64,000 nt of DNA. It comes from Owenia fusiformis. Taxonomy: Eukaryota; Annelida; Polychaeta; Sabellida; Oweniidae. The DNA is taken from the NCBI GenBank assembly GCA_903813345.2, contig CAIIXF020000001.1, forward strand, positions 2,914,001-2,978,000, read 5' to 3'. Under the pieces are notes generated by a model, which was not told the DNA's origin, searched no databases, and saw nothing but the letters and a program-made list of their open reading frames with translations. Each line of letters starts with the position of its first letter. Position 1 is the stretch's first letter. The translations under genes and the position numbers were made by a program. This document shows, piece by piece, positions 1 through 11,343 of this stretch.

Positions 1-1200
1 TATATTATGTAAAAAGATAAAATAGCATTGTTTTTCTTGAATTCATTGAACAACGGGGGATCAGCTCATCAGAGAACGACACGAAGCTAACGCCTTTCAT
101 ACCAGTTGAATATCTCACCATCGTAATACCCTCTATCCCCTTTTGGGTCTACACAGAATCAACTGATGAACAAACAACATAATACCCTAAACCGGCCATT
201 TGTTTCTTAACCCAGTAAACACCACAACCTGGTCGGACACATCCCACAACTCGACATATATAACCTATTACAACCAAACACAACCTAGATCACCAATCGT
301 GCAACAGTACAATAGAACATAACGCAGTGTCAAAATACACAGAACGCAATAGAGCATAACCCAGCACCAAAGCCAGTATAGCGCAACCTGACTTACAACC
401 ACCAAAACAAAACCAACTGTCAGATTAACACAATATGTCAACAAAGACAGACACAACCAATTGTTGAATTAACTCAACACAATTGTGCACAATTCAACAC
501 TAAACAATTAAAACACAATCAGGCACAACAAATAAAACACAACTAAACTAACAACCATGAAAACACATCGAACTGTGAAATTATCACCACACAATTTGGC
601 ACAACCCAATGGTAAATCAACAAAGGCAAACACAGTCAATTGTTCAAGTACACAACACAATTTTTCAAATCCTAAAACAAAACAATCAAAACAAAATCAG
701 GCACAAACAAAAAACTCATTAAAATTGTAATACCGAGATACACAACTAACTTAACCCAATTAGAGACAACGCCAATCACACAACACAATCAGTCACAACA
801 ATATACCTCAACCGACTAACCACAACCAGCTAGCCAACCAACATAACATATTCACAAGAGAAAACAACCCATTATACGATAAACATAACACAATCGGACA
901 CAACCTGATACTAAATCCCCAGACGAACAACCATCGAAAGAGAACTGAGTCTCAAACGTACACAACACAATTCGGCAAAACCTATACCTACTTGACACTA
1001 ACCCACCATTACACAACCAGGCTTAACCAAATACTCAATCGATTTACTCAACCCATCAAAACACAATCAGGCACAACCAATAAACCACAACGAAACGTTG
1101 ATACCGATTTACTCAACTAAGTTATTCCAACTGGAGACAATCGCACAAAACAATCGGGGACAATCCGATATCTACTGAATATGTACTTGAATTACAACCC
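1..1200. repeat. AC-rich degenerate satellite-like block
   Basis: About 1.2 kb in which the + strand is strongly A and C biased and G-poor. Variants of ACACAATCAGGCACAACC recur near 512, 687 and 1057, mixed with CACAATTNGGCACAACC-type words, so it looks like an old, diverged minisatellite with a longer-range period. The reverse-strand open frame at 268-456 is Leu/Val/Cys/Tyr-rich because of this composition and is not a gene. Confidence 0.6.
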
Positions 1201-2890
1201 CCCTCCCTATCATCACAAGGCTGCTAATGAAGAACACATCATGGACCCCTACCCAAGAGTTAGGAACATCTGGGGCCCCTACCGTGACACATATGTAAGA
1301 GAGAAGATCCGTTACAGGATCTGGATGTCAGGCCTGTCTTTACAAAAATGAAAATAGGAAATGATACGCCAATATCATCATCCTAGGATCAAAGAAATAT
1401 ACTCTACCTGTTACATAATCACTGACGGTGGTTCGGGGAAGCTTGGGCACTAAGCTTTAGGGCACTAGTCTCCATGGACCCCCAAACGAGACCGCTTACT
1501 ATTTGACATAGATCGCATCGACTTGATGCGTGTTCAAGTCATACCACGGGAAGAAGCTACCTGGCTAGACATTTTTTCAAAATCATTCAGTTTTTCATCA
1601 TACTGAGCACTTTTCGGGAGTTTTAAGCCAAAAAGCTCCCCCTTGCCACAAGCTGGATACGGGCAAGAGTGATGCGGGGCGCCATCTTTAGACCCAATAT
1701 CACATTCATTGTCGAGGTCAGGACCAAGCTACTATACTCAAACTAAGCCCAAGACCCTGCTCTATATGAATCCGGAGCGTGACTAAAGGCACAAAATATA
1801 TATTCAGGTGGCCTAGCTGCTAACCATTGGTTTGATGTCCCTAAGAAATTGACTACGGTATTACTATTGACCCCAGAAACGATAGACCTTAAATCTGCCT
1901 ATAAGCAAATGTGACGAAAGCTTTATTTGTACAAATTGCAGGCCCCTCGCTTATAATCAAATTTATCGGCAGATAAGGCTATTACTTCATCAAAATTAGC
2001 AAGATACACATGATAACATATGTGGGTTACTAAAATTATACATTTAGGGAAAAATTTATCAAGATTTGAAGGACAAAATAGATACGGAGACAACTACGCA
2101 CAGAAAGTGTTAGTGTACGTACTTTCGGTATTGCTGTTGGTATCACAAACGTATTGCGTGCATTTTTACTCCATCGATGCGTTACGGATTTTGATACGGG
2201 TAGCTAAAACGGTGTGCGAAACATGTACACTGTAATTATTGCAATACCATTCCATACAGTGTAAAATGAATTGAACATACCATTTGAAAAACTCGATTTA
2301 TTTCAAACAATAAACAAATTCATTCACCAAATTTTAGTCAAATTATACACAGTTCACTGTGCGTGTTCATATAGTGATACCTTTAGAACTAAAAACAATA
2401 CAATCGAAGGGTAAAATCGGTACGTAAATGACCAACGTACAAAAGCCTCATTTTTCGTGTTTTCCGTATCATTTCACGTATAAATTGAACTGAGTACCCA
2501 TAAATCTGGTAAATACGTTACGGATACGGATACGTGGAGCTAAAAAGCGTTTTGCGAAACCTCTCTAATATCATTAGGAAATTATCGGAATTAGAGAATG
2601 AAGAACTACGTTCCAAACTTTCCACAGTTCGGGTTGTCATGGTTACTTCAGCTCTCCTTTACCGTACCATGTGATATCACCAAAGAAGCGCCGAGGTTGT
2701 CTCAAACATTTCTCGAAGGTGTTTTTTGATCATGAACACAAGGGTATTTTTTAGACCCATTCATTATTCCCAAAAAAGGTACTATATAATGATTAAGCTA
2801 ATCAGACGAAGTGATATCGGACAATGGACCAATCAACACCCTACTATTATACTACGACCCTTGGTCACGTCTGTCCGGGATTGTGCTAGA
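1201..2890. other. Intergenic, no gene recognised
   Basis: No coding signal or strong repeat was recognised. Short open frames here have no family features. There are scattered CGTACG/ACGGATACGG-like words around 2100-2550. Confidence 0.5.
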
Positions 2891-2894
2891 TCCA

Positions 2895-2966
2895 ATGCCC
2901 ATTGCGGGAATCGAACCTAGGATCTTCCTAGGCCATAAAGGCTAGCCACTACAGCGGAGACTATAG
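2895..2966 (-). repeat. tRNA-derived SINE-like head, copy 1
   Basis: Read on the minus strand, GGTTCGATTCCC (at 2906-2918) matches the RNA polymerase III B box GGTTCGANTCC, and GTGGCTAGCC ~35 bases upstream resembles an A box. The spacing is tRNA-like. No clean cloverleaf or complete acceptor stem was confirmed, so this is a tRNA-like repeat rather than a functional tRNA gene. Confidence 0.45.
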
Positions 2967-3191
2967 TAGCGACTTATTTCACTTATTTGATGGCAGCAAA
3001 ATAAATAATAAAAAGGAATAATATAGTTGCTGTTTTACAGTTAATACAAGGGAAACATTTAAAAATATTAATTAGAAACAAGCCAAGGATTAAAGTCAGT
3101 TTAATAATATTGTATTGATGAAATTAGAATCGACTTGCTGTTACTAGTTTTTCTAATTATCAAAATCGCAACACAAAACTAGTAATAGTAT

Positions 3192-3280
3192 AGGGAGGTT
3201 AAAGCTAAACGTTTTTAAGAGAAGTGACACATATGTCTTAAGAATTTTTATCTTTTAAAAACTTGCGGCTTAACCTCCCT
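3192..3280. mobile_element. Short hairpin MITE-like element, copy 1
   Basis: Starts AGGGAGGTTAAAGC and ends GCGGCTTAACCTCCCT, giving imperfect ~14-bp terminal inverted repeats around an AT-rich centre. It resembles the element at 9517-9649, which has GAGAGTTTAAGC/GCTTAAACTCCC ends. Confidence 0.6.
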
Positions 3281-3628
3281 AACATCGGAGTCAATATACG
3301 AAGGACCAGAAACATACTTAAGTTTAGGGTGATGTTCTGATAAGTGTGTACTCTGAGCGCAGATTTTAGTTTTAGACGAAACTATGAAGAGGTTAAGTCA
3401 ATCGTATGCAAAGGGTATGTACCGGATGGTATTGGATAAAGTATATATTTATTATTGGATAAAGTATATATTTATTAGATTTTTTTTATTATGTTCATGC
3501 TTATGCTTTATTATATACCCTCTGCACTTACCGTGAAGCACAATCTCCACTTTATTTTTATTGCACCCTAAGGTGCTATATTGTAATCAGTTTGCCGGGC
3601 GGTTGGGCGGGCGGGCGTCCGGAATAAT

Positions 3629-4366
3629 CTTGTCTACAGGTTTCCAGCCAGACCGTTTGAGGGATTCATTTAAAATTCTCAGGGATGTTTCTACCTATGA
3701 AATTTTAGAACTGATTAGTTTTAAGGCATTCTGGGTAAATGTTAAGGCGGCCATTTTGGATTTTCCGTCCTAAAATCTTGTCTGTCAAGGCTTGTCTACA
3801 GGTTTCCAGCCAAACCGTTTGAGGGATTCATTTGAAATTCTCAGGGATGTTTCTACCTATAAAATTTTAGAACTGACTAGATTTTCGGCATTCTGGGTAA
3901 ATGTTAAGGTGGCCATTTTGGATTTTCCGTCCTAAAATCTTGTCTGTCAAGGCTTGTCTACAGGTTTCCAGCCAAACCGTTTGAGGGATTCATTTGAAGT
4001 TCTCAGGGATGTTTCTACCTATAAAAGTTTATAACTGATTAATTTTTCGGAATTCTGGGTAAATGTTAAAGCGGCCATTTTGGATATTCCGTCCTAAAAT
4101 CTTGTCTGTCAAGGCTTGTCTACAGGTTTCGAGCCAAACCGTTTGAGGGATTCATTTGAAATTCTCAGGGATGTTTCTACCTATGAAAGTTTAGAACTGA
4201 TTAGTTTTTCGGCATTCTTGGTAAATGTTAAGGCGGCCATTTTGGATTTTCCGTCCTAAAATCGTGCCTGTGAAGGCTTTTTCCAGCCAAACCGTTTGAG
4301 GGATTCAATTGAAATTTTCAGGGATGTTTCTACCTATAAAAGTTTATAACTCATTAGTTTACACCC
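3629..4366. repeat. 162-bp tandem repeat array, ~4.5 units
   Basis: Units begin CTTGTCTACAGGTTTCCAGC at 3629, 3791, 3953 and 4115, with a shortened unit at about 4277, so the period is 162 bp. Each unit holds GGGATGTTTCTACCTAT and GGCCATTTTGGATTTTCCGT. Unit copies differ by scattered substitutions. 162 is divisible by three, which is why open frames run through it; nothing shows it is translated. Confidence 0.9.
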
Positions 4367-4390
4367 TTGGTATACGCAGCTAACGAACAT

Positions 4391-4453
4391 GCGGGAATCG
4401 AACCTAGGATCTTCCTAGGCCATAAAGGCTAGCCACTACAGCGGAGACTATAG
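4391..4453 (-). repeat. tRNA-derived SINE-like head, copy 2
   Basis: Second copy of the tRNA-like sequence at 2904-2966, with the same B-box-like GGTTCGATTCCC on the minus strand. It is part of the duplicated block. Confidence 0.45.
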
Positions 4454-4680
4454 TAGCGACTTATTTCACTTATTTGATGGCAGCAAAATAAATAATAAAA
4501 AGGAATAATATAGTTGCTGTTTTACAGTTAATACAAGGGAAACATTTAAAAATATTAATTAGAAACAAGCCAAGGATTAAAGTCAGTTTAATAATATTGT
4601 ATTGATGAAATTAGAATCGACTTGCTGTTACTAGTTTTTCTAACTATCAAAAATCGCAACACAAAAAATAGTAATAGTAT

Positions 4681-4769
4681 AGGGAGGTTAAAGCTAAACG
4701 TTTTTAAGAGAAGTGACACATATGTCTTAAGAATTTTTATCTTTCAAAAACTTGCGGCTTAACCTCCCT
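4681..4769. mobile_element. Short hairpin MITE-like element, copy 2
   Basis: Same element as at 3192-3280, carried along in the duplicated block, with the same terminal inverted repeats. Confidence 0.6.
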
Positions 4770-5094
4770 AACATCGGAGTCAATATACGAAGGACCAGAA
4801 ACATACTTTAGTTTAGGGTGATGTTCTGATAAGTGTGTACTCTGAGCGCAGATTTTTGTTTTAGACGAAACTATGAAGAGGTTAAGCCAATCGTATGCAA
4901 AGGGTATGTACCGGATGGTATTGGATAAAGTATATATTTATTAGTTTTTTTTATTATGTTCATGCTTATGCTTTATTATATACCCTCTGCACTTACCGTG
5001 AAGCACAATCTCCACTTTATTTTTTATTGCACCCTAAGGTGCTATATTGTAATCAGTTTGCCGGGCGGTTGGGCGGGCGGGCGTCCCGAATAAT

Positions 5095-5850
5095 CTTGTC
5101 TACAGGTTTCCAGCCAAACCGTTTGAGGGATTCATTTGAAATTCTCAGGGATGTTTCTACCTATGAAAGTTTAGAACTGATTAGTTTTTCGACATTCTGG
5201 ATAAATGTTAAGACGGCCATTTTGGATTTTCCGTCCTAAAATCTTGTCTGTCAAGGCTTGTCTACAGGTTTCGAGCCAAACCGTTTGAGGGATTCATTTG
5301 AAATTCTCAGGGACGTTTCTACCTATAAAAGTTTAGAACTGATTAGTTTTTCGGCATTCTTGGTAAATGTTAAGGCGGCCATTTTGGATTTTTCGTCCTA
5401 AAATCGTGCCTGTGAAGGCTTGTCTACAGGTTTCCAGCCAAACCGTTTGAGGGATTCATTTGAAATTTTCAGGGATGTTTCTACCTATGAAAGTTTATAA
5501 CTCACGAGTTTATCGGCATTCTCGGTAAATGTTAAGGTGGCCATTTTGGATTTTCCGTCCTAAAATCTTGTCTGTCGAGGCTTGTTTAGAAATAACTAAA
5601 CGGTCAATCTTTCCAATTTTCACATATTTTGTAACATCAGTATATCTTTTACCAGGATTTTTTCAGGAAAATCTGAATTGTAGAAAAAAGCTGATTCACT
5701 GTGAAGTAATACCTTAAAACGTGCCTCTTGAGGGTTAATGTTTACAGGTTTCATGGATTCATCCTAAAATTTTAGAGATGTTTCTATGAGAAGTTTAGAA
5801 CTGATTAGTTTTTAGGCAGTCTGGGTAAATGTTAAGGTGGCCATTTTGAA
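5095..5850. repeat. 162-bp tandem repeat array, second copy
   Basis: Units start at 5095, 5257, 5419 and 5581 (the last one diverged), again with 162-bp spacing. A degraded further unit runs to about 5850. Confidence 0.85.
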
Positions 5851-6370
5851 TTTTCCATCCCGAAAAGTGTATTCTGTTCAAGGGTGCGATTCTGTTCACC
5901 CTGTGGCTTGTTTTTAAATTATAATTGCTCTATATCATATATGAGATGTGTAAACACCCATAACCTTGGATTCGTTCAGGTTCGCTTCAAGGTGCGTGTC
6001 TTCAGTGTAGAACTAGAAATGAACTCATTGGTGCGATCACCGTACGACGGTATTGAATGGACCTAAGTAAAGTGTATATTTGTGAAGTTCGAATGAAAAA
6101 GAAATCGTTTTGAGCTTTTGAACTGTATTGAAACAACTTTGTTTGGCATATGATCATCTATACACAAAGTAGTAAACATAAAATTTATTGTACATGGGTC
6201 CACAGTTGCGTTACTAAATGACAAAAAGTCTGGTACAACTCAAGTCGAATACGAACATCTGATGAGAAATATGAAGCTGAATACATTGCTTGCGTGAGTT
6301 CAAAGAACACTCGAATATTCTTGATATTCATTCAACTAAGCAGCGCATGTACTTTGTGTCGCACTTTGTG
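5851..6370. other. Upstream region of the MFS gene
   Basis: No further repeat or gene was recognised. It should contain the promoter or 5' UTR (possibly an upstream exon) of the MFS gene that begins at about 6371. No TATA box was convincingly placed. Confidence 0.4.
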
Positions 6371-7873
6371 ATGGAAAAGAATCGAATAGAAGTACAACGC
6401 TACATTTCAGTATGTGTTGGTATCTTGGGACTTGTATTTTATGGAATCATACTTGGTTTCAACATCTATGCTGTTGCTCTTAAACAAACGTTCAACTATA
6501 CACAAACGGAATTGGAGTACATTGCCGCAAGCGGTATCGTCGGATCCGAGATAACTTCGTACTTTTCCGGTATAGCCATAGACAGATTTGGACCCCGCTC
6601 AGCATGCGTTGTAGCTGCTATACTTAGCTCATCTTGTTTCGCATTGATGTGGATGGCAACGAAGTTCATCTCGTTCTTTGAATCTCGGAGCTGGATTATT
6701 TGTTTGATATACTTCATGGCCGCTAGCGGGTGCTGCGTGAATTATGTGGCGTGCTTTGCACCAATTTCATTAAATTTTGAAGGGAATCATCGTGGTAAAA
6801 TAGTTGGGTTTGCGAGTGCTACGATTGGCGCTAGTCCCCTTATATTCACTGCTATATATCAGGGATTCTTCGTGCAGGGGCATGTAACTGACGAACAGAA
6901 TCAACATATTGGTGATTTCTTTGTTCTGCTGTCCATATGGGCAGCATGTGCATATTCTCTTGGTGCAGCATTTCTTAAAATAATTCCGCCAAATGACACT
7001 TCTATACCTCTAGACCTTATAGGTGAAGGAAAGGATCCAAGTCCATGCAGTGACCCAAATAATGTGACAAGCGTAGAAACCAATATTGACCATGCCATTA
7101 CGAACCTTGTAAAAGCAAATGAAGATAATGAAACAAATGACAACGACAACAAATTAAACGATAAAACTCGATTATTTCAAAAGGACTCGGATTGCAAAAA
7201 CAATAAATTAGATAGTTTCAACGGCAAAGATATCACATGCTGTCAGATGATGAAGACCTTGAAATTTCATTTACTGCTCTGGATAGTGATTTTAATTAAA
7301 GGTATGGGATTGACATTTTCTGCGAACATTACAACAATGGCAAAGTCTGCACATCTCGAGACAGCATCAGCTATGTTATTAATGATCATTCCAATTACTA
7401 ATACACTTTCAAGGTTTTTCGTTGGTTTTATTCCGGATGTTCTCAAGCAGAGGTTTACATGGATTCCACTTTCATCATCATTGTTGGTTGCATCTTTGCT
7501 AATGATGATGGGCCAAACTATTCTAATATTCTTTAATCAACATTTAGCAGCCTTGGTGTGTTTTTGTGTAATGTTTAGCATATCAACTGGATTTATATCC
7601 ACATTAGTGCCCATTTTTATCATAGAGCTGTTTGGAATGAAGGAATTTTCACAGAAGTTAGGATTGGTTTTAACATTAGTGGGGATTGTCGCATTCCCAT
7701 TTGCAAAAATCTTTGGCGTGATTTATGAACAATATAGTCTCCCGGGTTCTAACACTTGTTTTGGAGTACATTGTTCAAGATGGACATACGTCTCCATGGC
7801 TATTCTATCTTTTCTTTCCGCTGTACTAAGTGCAGCTCTGATAAATGCAGAACGTGACAAACGCCCGTCATAA
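6371..7873 (+). CDS. Nodulin-like major facilitator superfamily transporter
   Basis: A single-exon frame of ~500 residues with about 12 hydrophobic segments, so a plasma-membrane or organelle-membrane carrier. The N-terminal half fits the nodulin-like MFS layout: first helix GILGLVFYGIILGFNIYAVA, then YTQTELEYIAASGIVGSE, then the loop DRFGPR. A long Asn/Asp-rich cytoplasmic loop (~7030-7230) separates the two six-helix halves; the second half opens with CCQMMKTLKFHLLLW, as in nodulin-like proteins. I chose the ATG at 6371 (GTGATGG, good Kozak context); the frame is open back to a TTG at 6290, and an ATG at 6347 is a weaker alternative. Substrate unknown: relatives include monocarboxylate-like and riboflavin-type carriers, so none is claimed. 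Confidence 0.85.
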   Translation: MEKNRIEVQRYISVCVGILGLVFYGIILGFNIYAVALKQTFNYTQTELEYIAASGIVGSEITSYFSGIAIDRFGPRSACVVAAILSSSCFALMWMATKFISFFESRSWIICLIYFMAASGCCVNYVACFAPISLNFEGNHRGKIVGFASATIGASPLIFTAIYQGFFVQGHVTDEQNQHIGDFFVLLSIWAACAYSLGAAFLKIIPPNDTSIPLDLIGEGKDPSPCSDPNNVTSVETNIDHAITNLVKANEDNETNDNDNKLNDKTRLFQKDSDCKNNKLDSFNGKDITCCQMMKTLKFHLLLWIVILIKGMGLTFSANITTMAKSAHLETASAMLLMIIPITNTLSRFFVGFIPDVLKQRFTWIPLSSSLLVASLLMMMGQTILIFFNQHLAALVCFCVMFSISTGFISTLVPIFIIELFGMKEFSQKLGLVLTLVGIVAFPFAKIFGVIYEQYSLPGSNTCFGVHCSRWTYVSMAILSFLSAVLSAALINAERDKRPS

Positions 7874-8035
7874 TTGAAAGAAAAATTTGATATACAAAGC
7901 CTCAGTCACATTTGCTCTACGGCTTGATTAGTTAAAGAAATTCCCGAATGGATCTAAAGTAATATTTAGTTTGTTTGCCCCTATGTGTGAATAATTCTAA
8001 ATTCTCACAAAAGGGCGATAAAATAATTTTTAGAT

Positions 8036-8096
8036 AAAGATGGCAGTTCAATCAATTTCGTTTACAAACTGAAATTCTACCACTACTGCCATCTTT
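8036..8096. repeat. Small hairpin
   Basis: AAAGATGGCAGT at 8036-8047 is the reverse complement of ACTGCCATCTTT at 8085-8096, with a 37-bp loop. It is probably a minimal MITE relic. Confidence 0.6.
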
Positions 8097-9170
8097 AGAA
8101 CGGACTTAAACTTATGTCATATTGTTTGATATAAAAAATTGCCAACGGTATTAAGTTCTTAAACACTAACGTGTAACCAATACTGTATTGTAAAATGTAC
8201 GTGTACCATGTAACTGTAATGGATTTGTTTTTTTGCAATTGCTCTAACATGTTTTTTCTTCTCTGAAATAAAAAAAAATTTAATAAAAAAAGTAAAAAAT
8301 AAATAAATAAATATAATTTCAGTTGTTCGACCTTGGGACCCCATTTGATTTGAATCGTCTTTAGTATGCGCACAAGGTTTCATGAAATAACCTTGTGATT
8401 TATAACCTCGTTTCTCATAGAATAATAGGCAAGGGGAAGATGTTGAACATTGTCTCTTTGTGTTTTTGTGTTTTATGTATTCATTTGGGATATTTGGGAT
8501 TTTTGTTTTTATCTTAACTGGTTTTACTATTAGATGTTTCTTTCTCGATTTGAAATAAAGTTATGTCAATACCTTTGGCACGTCTGCTCGCATGAATTAA
8601 AATGTTTACATATTTTCACAAATCCAACGTACTTTAACCAGTCTATTGAAATCCATAAACGAACTTGCTTGAATAAATGGGTATGTATTCTTTGAGAAAT
8701 TCTCACGTCTGAACTCTTGAAGTATAATCTAATGGATCAATTAAACATTCATTATTTGCATTCCGAAATGAAATGTTGTCAAACAATAGGAAATTGTTCG
8801 TGAATTGAATGTAACAATAGTAAATCGTTCGAATTGAATGTAACAAATTGAGAATGTATTTCCAATAATCCCAAGAATACTCAAACGTCTAATCATGACA
8901 TTCCGAGTTAATATTACGATAAGTAAAATATAAAACACTCTCTAGAGCTTGAGAAGAAAAATAAATTATTACTGTGGATTAAAAAACAATACCCTCTTTA
9001 AAACCTTACATACACTAGACTCTGAATCTAGTATTTAAATCCGCCAAGGGAATACCTTAACAATAAAACCTGTGGTTGGTATTGACCTTATGAAACTGAA
9101 AAATTCAAAATTCCCCGATTACCCCGGGCCCCTTCCCAATCTTAAAGTGACACCGTTATCTTTATGTCCA

Positions 9171-9215
9171 TATAATCATGGGCTTTCAATTAGTAGTTGA
9201 AAGCCCATATGATAT
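9171..9215. repeat. Near-perfect palindrome
   Basis: ATGGGCTTTCAA (9178-9189) pairs with TTGAAAGCCCAT (9197-9208) across a 7-bp loop, with partial pairing extending outward. CATGGGCTTTCAGG recurs at ~14408. Confidence 0.7.
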
Positions 9216-9293
9216 AATTATATTGAAACAAAGCACTGACAAGAACGGAAGTTGTTGTGATGGTGTAATATGAATTTTGAATAGGTGTTCTAC

Positions 9294-10206
9294 AATGTGA
9301 AAATGACTGTGACTTTAGTATGACAATAACTGTGACGTTAGCATGACAATGGCTGTGACGTTACTGACAATGACTGTGACGTTAGTATGGCGATGGCTTT
9401 GGCGTTAGTACTGGCAATGACTGTGATCTTAGTACTGGCAATGCCCGTGACGTTAGTATGACAATAACTGTGACGTTAGGACTGTCCTGACAATTACTGA
9501 CGTTAGTATGATAATGGAGAGTTTAAGCTTGAATAAAAAAAATCAAAACGCCTACCTATACGTATGACCACTCGCCAATACAAATGCATCGCTTAAATAT
9601 TTTTTCCGTTCCCGTTTAGGTTGTAAAAAAATTGCAAGCTTAAACTCCCTAATGATTGTTACTTTAGTATGACAATGACTGTGACGTTAGAACTGACAAT
9701 GACTGTGGCGTTAGTATGACAATGCCTGTGACGTTAGCACGACAATGGCTTTGACGTTAGTAGTGACAATGACTGTGACGTTAGTATGACAATGATTGTG
9801 ACGTTAGTATGACAATGACTGTGACGCTAGTACTGACAGGGCCCATAACGTTAGATGACAATTACTGTGTGACGCCAGTACTGACAATGACTTTGACGTT
9901 AGTAGTGACAATGACTGTGGCGTTAGTATGACAATGATTGTGACGTTAGTATGACAATGACTGTGACGCTAGTACTGACAATGCCCATAACGTTAGATGA
10001 CAATTACTGTGTGACGCCAGTACTGACAATGACTGGCGTTAGTATGACAATGACTGTGACGTTAGTATTGACAATGCCCATGACGTTAGATGACAATGAC
10101 TGTGTGACGCCAGTACTGACAATGACTGGCGTTAGTATAACAATGACTGTGACGATAATAATGACTGCGCCTTTATTGTGACAACGACGTGGCTTTAGTG
10201 TGACAG
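9294..10206. repeat. ~22-bp minisatellite (TGACAATGACTGTGACGTTAG)
   Basis: About 40 diverged copies of a 21-24 bp unit of the form GTATGACAATGACTGTGACGTTA. A higher-order duplication is visible at 9830-10140, where CAATGCCCATAACGTTAGATG blocks repeat. The array is split by a MITE at 9517-9649. Open frames of Thr/Val/Met repeats on both strands (9951-10181 and 10004-10222) are shadows of the array. Confidence 0.9.
9517..9649. mobile_element. 133-bp MITE inserted in the minisatellite
   Basis: Ends GAGAGTTTAAGCTTG and CAAGCTTAAACTCCC form terminal inverted repeats. The element is flanked by TAATG at 9512-9516 and TAATG at 9650-9654, a likely 5-bp target duplication. The flanks on both sides are minisatellite sequence, which confirms that it is an insertion. 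Confidence 0.75.
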
Positions 10207-10725
10207 CGGCTGAAAGTGACAATGTGTGATAAAATTTTTATCGCCCGATGTATTATCTGATCCCAACACACCATATCAAATTATAATCCAAAACGGAAAT
10301 TCGCATATTCTCTGATTCCGTTATAACTGAGCGATGCTAGGGTAGAATAAATATGTTCATGACAATCTCAAATACATTGAGATATTATTTCAATATTTCA
10401 ATAAACGGCGAAACAGTTCGGAATAAATACATATATAATTCAGGGTTGTGACCAGTCACGTTGACCCGAGTCATTGAGAAATGTTACCAGGTGACCGCAA
10501 TTCAAAACAAATTGAATAAGACCCGTCCACTCAAGGTTACTAACCCGAAAACCAAAAAATAAACATATCCGAATGAAACCAAACCCATGATAAACTTCAC
10601 TAAACAATTTCCAAAGTTCCGGCTAATGTGAAGCCCAAACTTGACATTGTTTTGTTAAACAAAAGTCAATGTCGACCTTATAAATGTCAAAAGCAATTTC
10701 TAATTCAATATACCCTGGCCTTGAT
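10207..10725. other. Intergenic, nothing recognised
   Basis: The stretch between the minisatellite and the large inverted-repeat element has no recognised gene or repeat. Confidence 0.5.
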
Positions 10726-10771
10726 CACTGGGGATGAACTGGAAACGAGGGAGGTTTTGCCTCGTATCAAA

Positions 10772-11343
10772 ATGGCGGCGCGTGAAAAAATTTCATTCGG
10801 TAAGATTTTTGTTTTTTACAATTTTCGTGCTTTTATCCTTCAAATTAAAACGTAATATTTGGCAAGTAAATAGTTCATAAGTTCCGGTTTTATAATATGA
10901 TTACAAATTAGAAATCAATACTGGCATTGCTGAGATATTTACATATCAATTATCTCACTTAGGAAACGAGGCACGTTTCTCAAGGAAACGAGGCAGCTAT
11001 ATAGCATTCTTAAGAATGAAACGAGGCAACCATATTTAATTAAAAATATTTTGTTTTTATTACAGAACGGGGCCTACAAAAAGAAGCGTCCCTGTTCAAA
11101 TGCTATTTCTGTCGTAACACAGGAAACGACAACGTTGCTGATATTGTATTCCATATGATGCAACAGCATGATGGTAATCTCTCTGTACGGAAACGAACGT
11201 TAGATGAGAAAACAGGTTCATTTGTATACACGTCTCATCATTTTGGCGTTGCCATTGAACGTGTAAGGCTGTATCATCAAGTTCCTTTATCAAACATTCA
11301 GATTGTACAGATTATCAGATATACATCACTGTTACCCACCTAG
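10772..11343 (+). CDS. Transposon-encoded two-exon zinc-finger-like frame, truncated by a foldback
   Basis: Exon 1 (10772-10799) starts AAAATGGCGG inside the left inverted repeat and ends at donor TTCG|GTAAGAT. Exon 2 starts after TTACAG at 11066, and the phases match (1 to 1). The exon-2 peptide has C-x2-C (CYFC) followed 12 residues later by H-x4-H, a C2H2-like metal site, then a basic segment. The frame runs into the nested foldback at 11327, which supplies the last codons and the stop at 11341-11343, so the original protein was longer. Its role is unknown; being inside the element, it may have bound DNA for transposition. An intact sister copy elsewhere would show the real C-terminus. Confidence 0.45.

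Larger units (their letters stand above)
2904..5850. repeat. Tandem segmental duplication (~1.48 kb unit, two copies)
   Basis: The block from about 2904 is repeated from about 4391 in direct orientation with few differences. Each copy contains, in order, a tRNA-like tail, a small hairpin element, a CT/GC-rich stretch (GGGCGGTTGGGCGGGCGGGC) and a 162-bp tandem array. Copy 1 also has a private duplication of a ~24-bp word (ATTGGATAAAGTATATATTT, near 3430-3475) that copy 2 has once. The offset is 1487 bp at the start and 1466 bp at the array because of this. Short open frames at 3561-3773 and 4895-5239 are repeat-encoded and probably not genes. Confidence 0.85.
7874..9290. other. Intergenic with two small hairpins
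   Basis: No gene seen. It holds the 3' flank of the MFS gene (AATAAA-like words near 8265) and two hairpins listed separately. A short word at ~7900 (CAGTCACATTTGCTCTACGG) resembles the ends of the hairpin at 23405. Confidence 0.5.

Noticed and set aside
268-456. Hydrophobic minus-strand frame
   Set aside because: Composition effect of the AC-rich repeat.
2895-2966. Functional tRNA gene
   Set aside because: B box is good but the acceptor stem and anticodon arm do not form a clean cloverleaf, and it is duplicated with repeats.
3561-5239. Two similar + strand frames
   Set aside because: They read through the 162-bp repeat, whose length is a multiple of three; copies differ in frame-neutral ways but there is no start or gene context.
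9951-10222. Met/Thr/Val repeat proteins on both strands
   Set aside because: Products of the minisatellite, without start context or other sequence.
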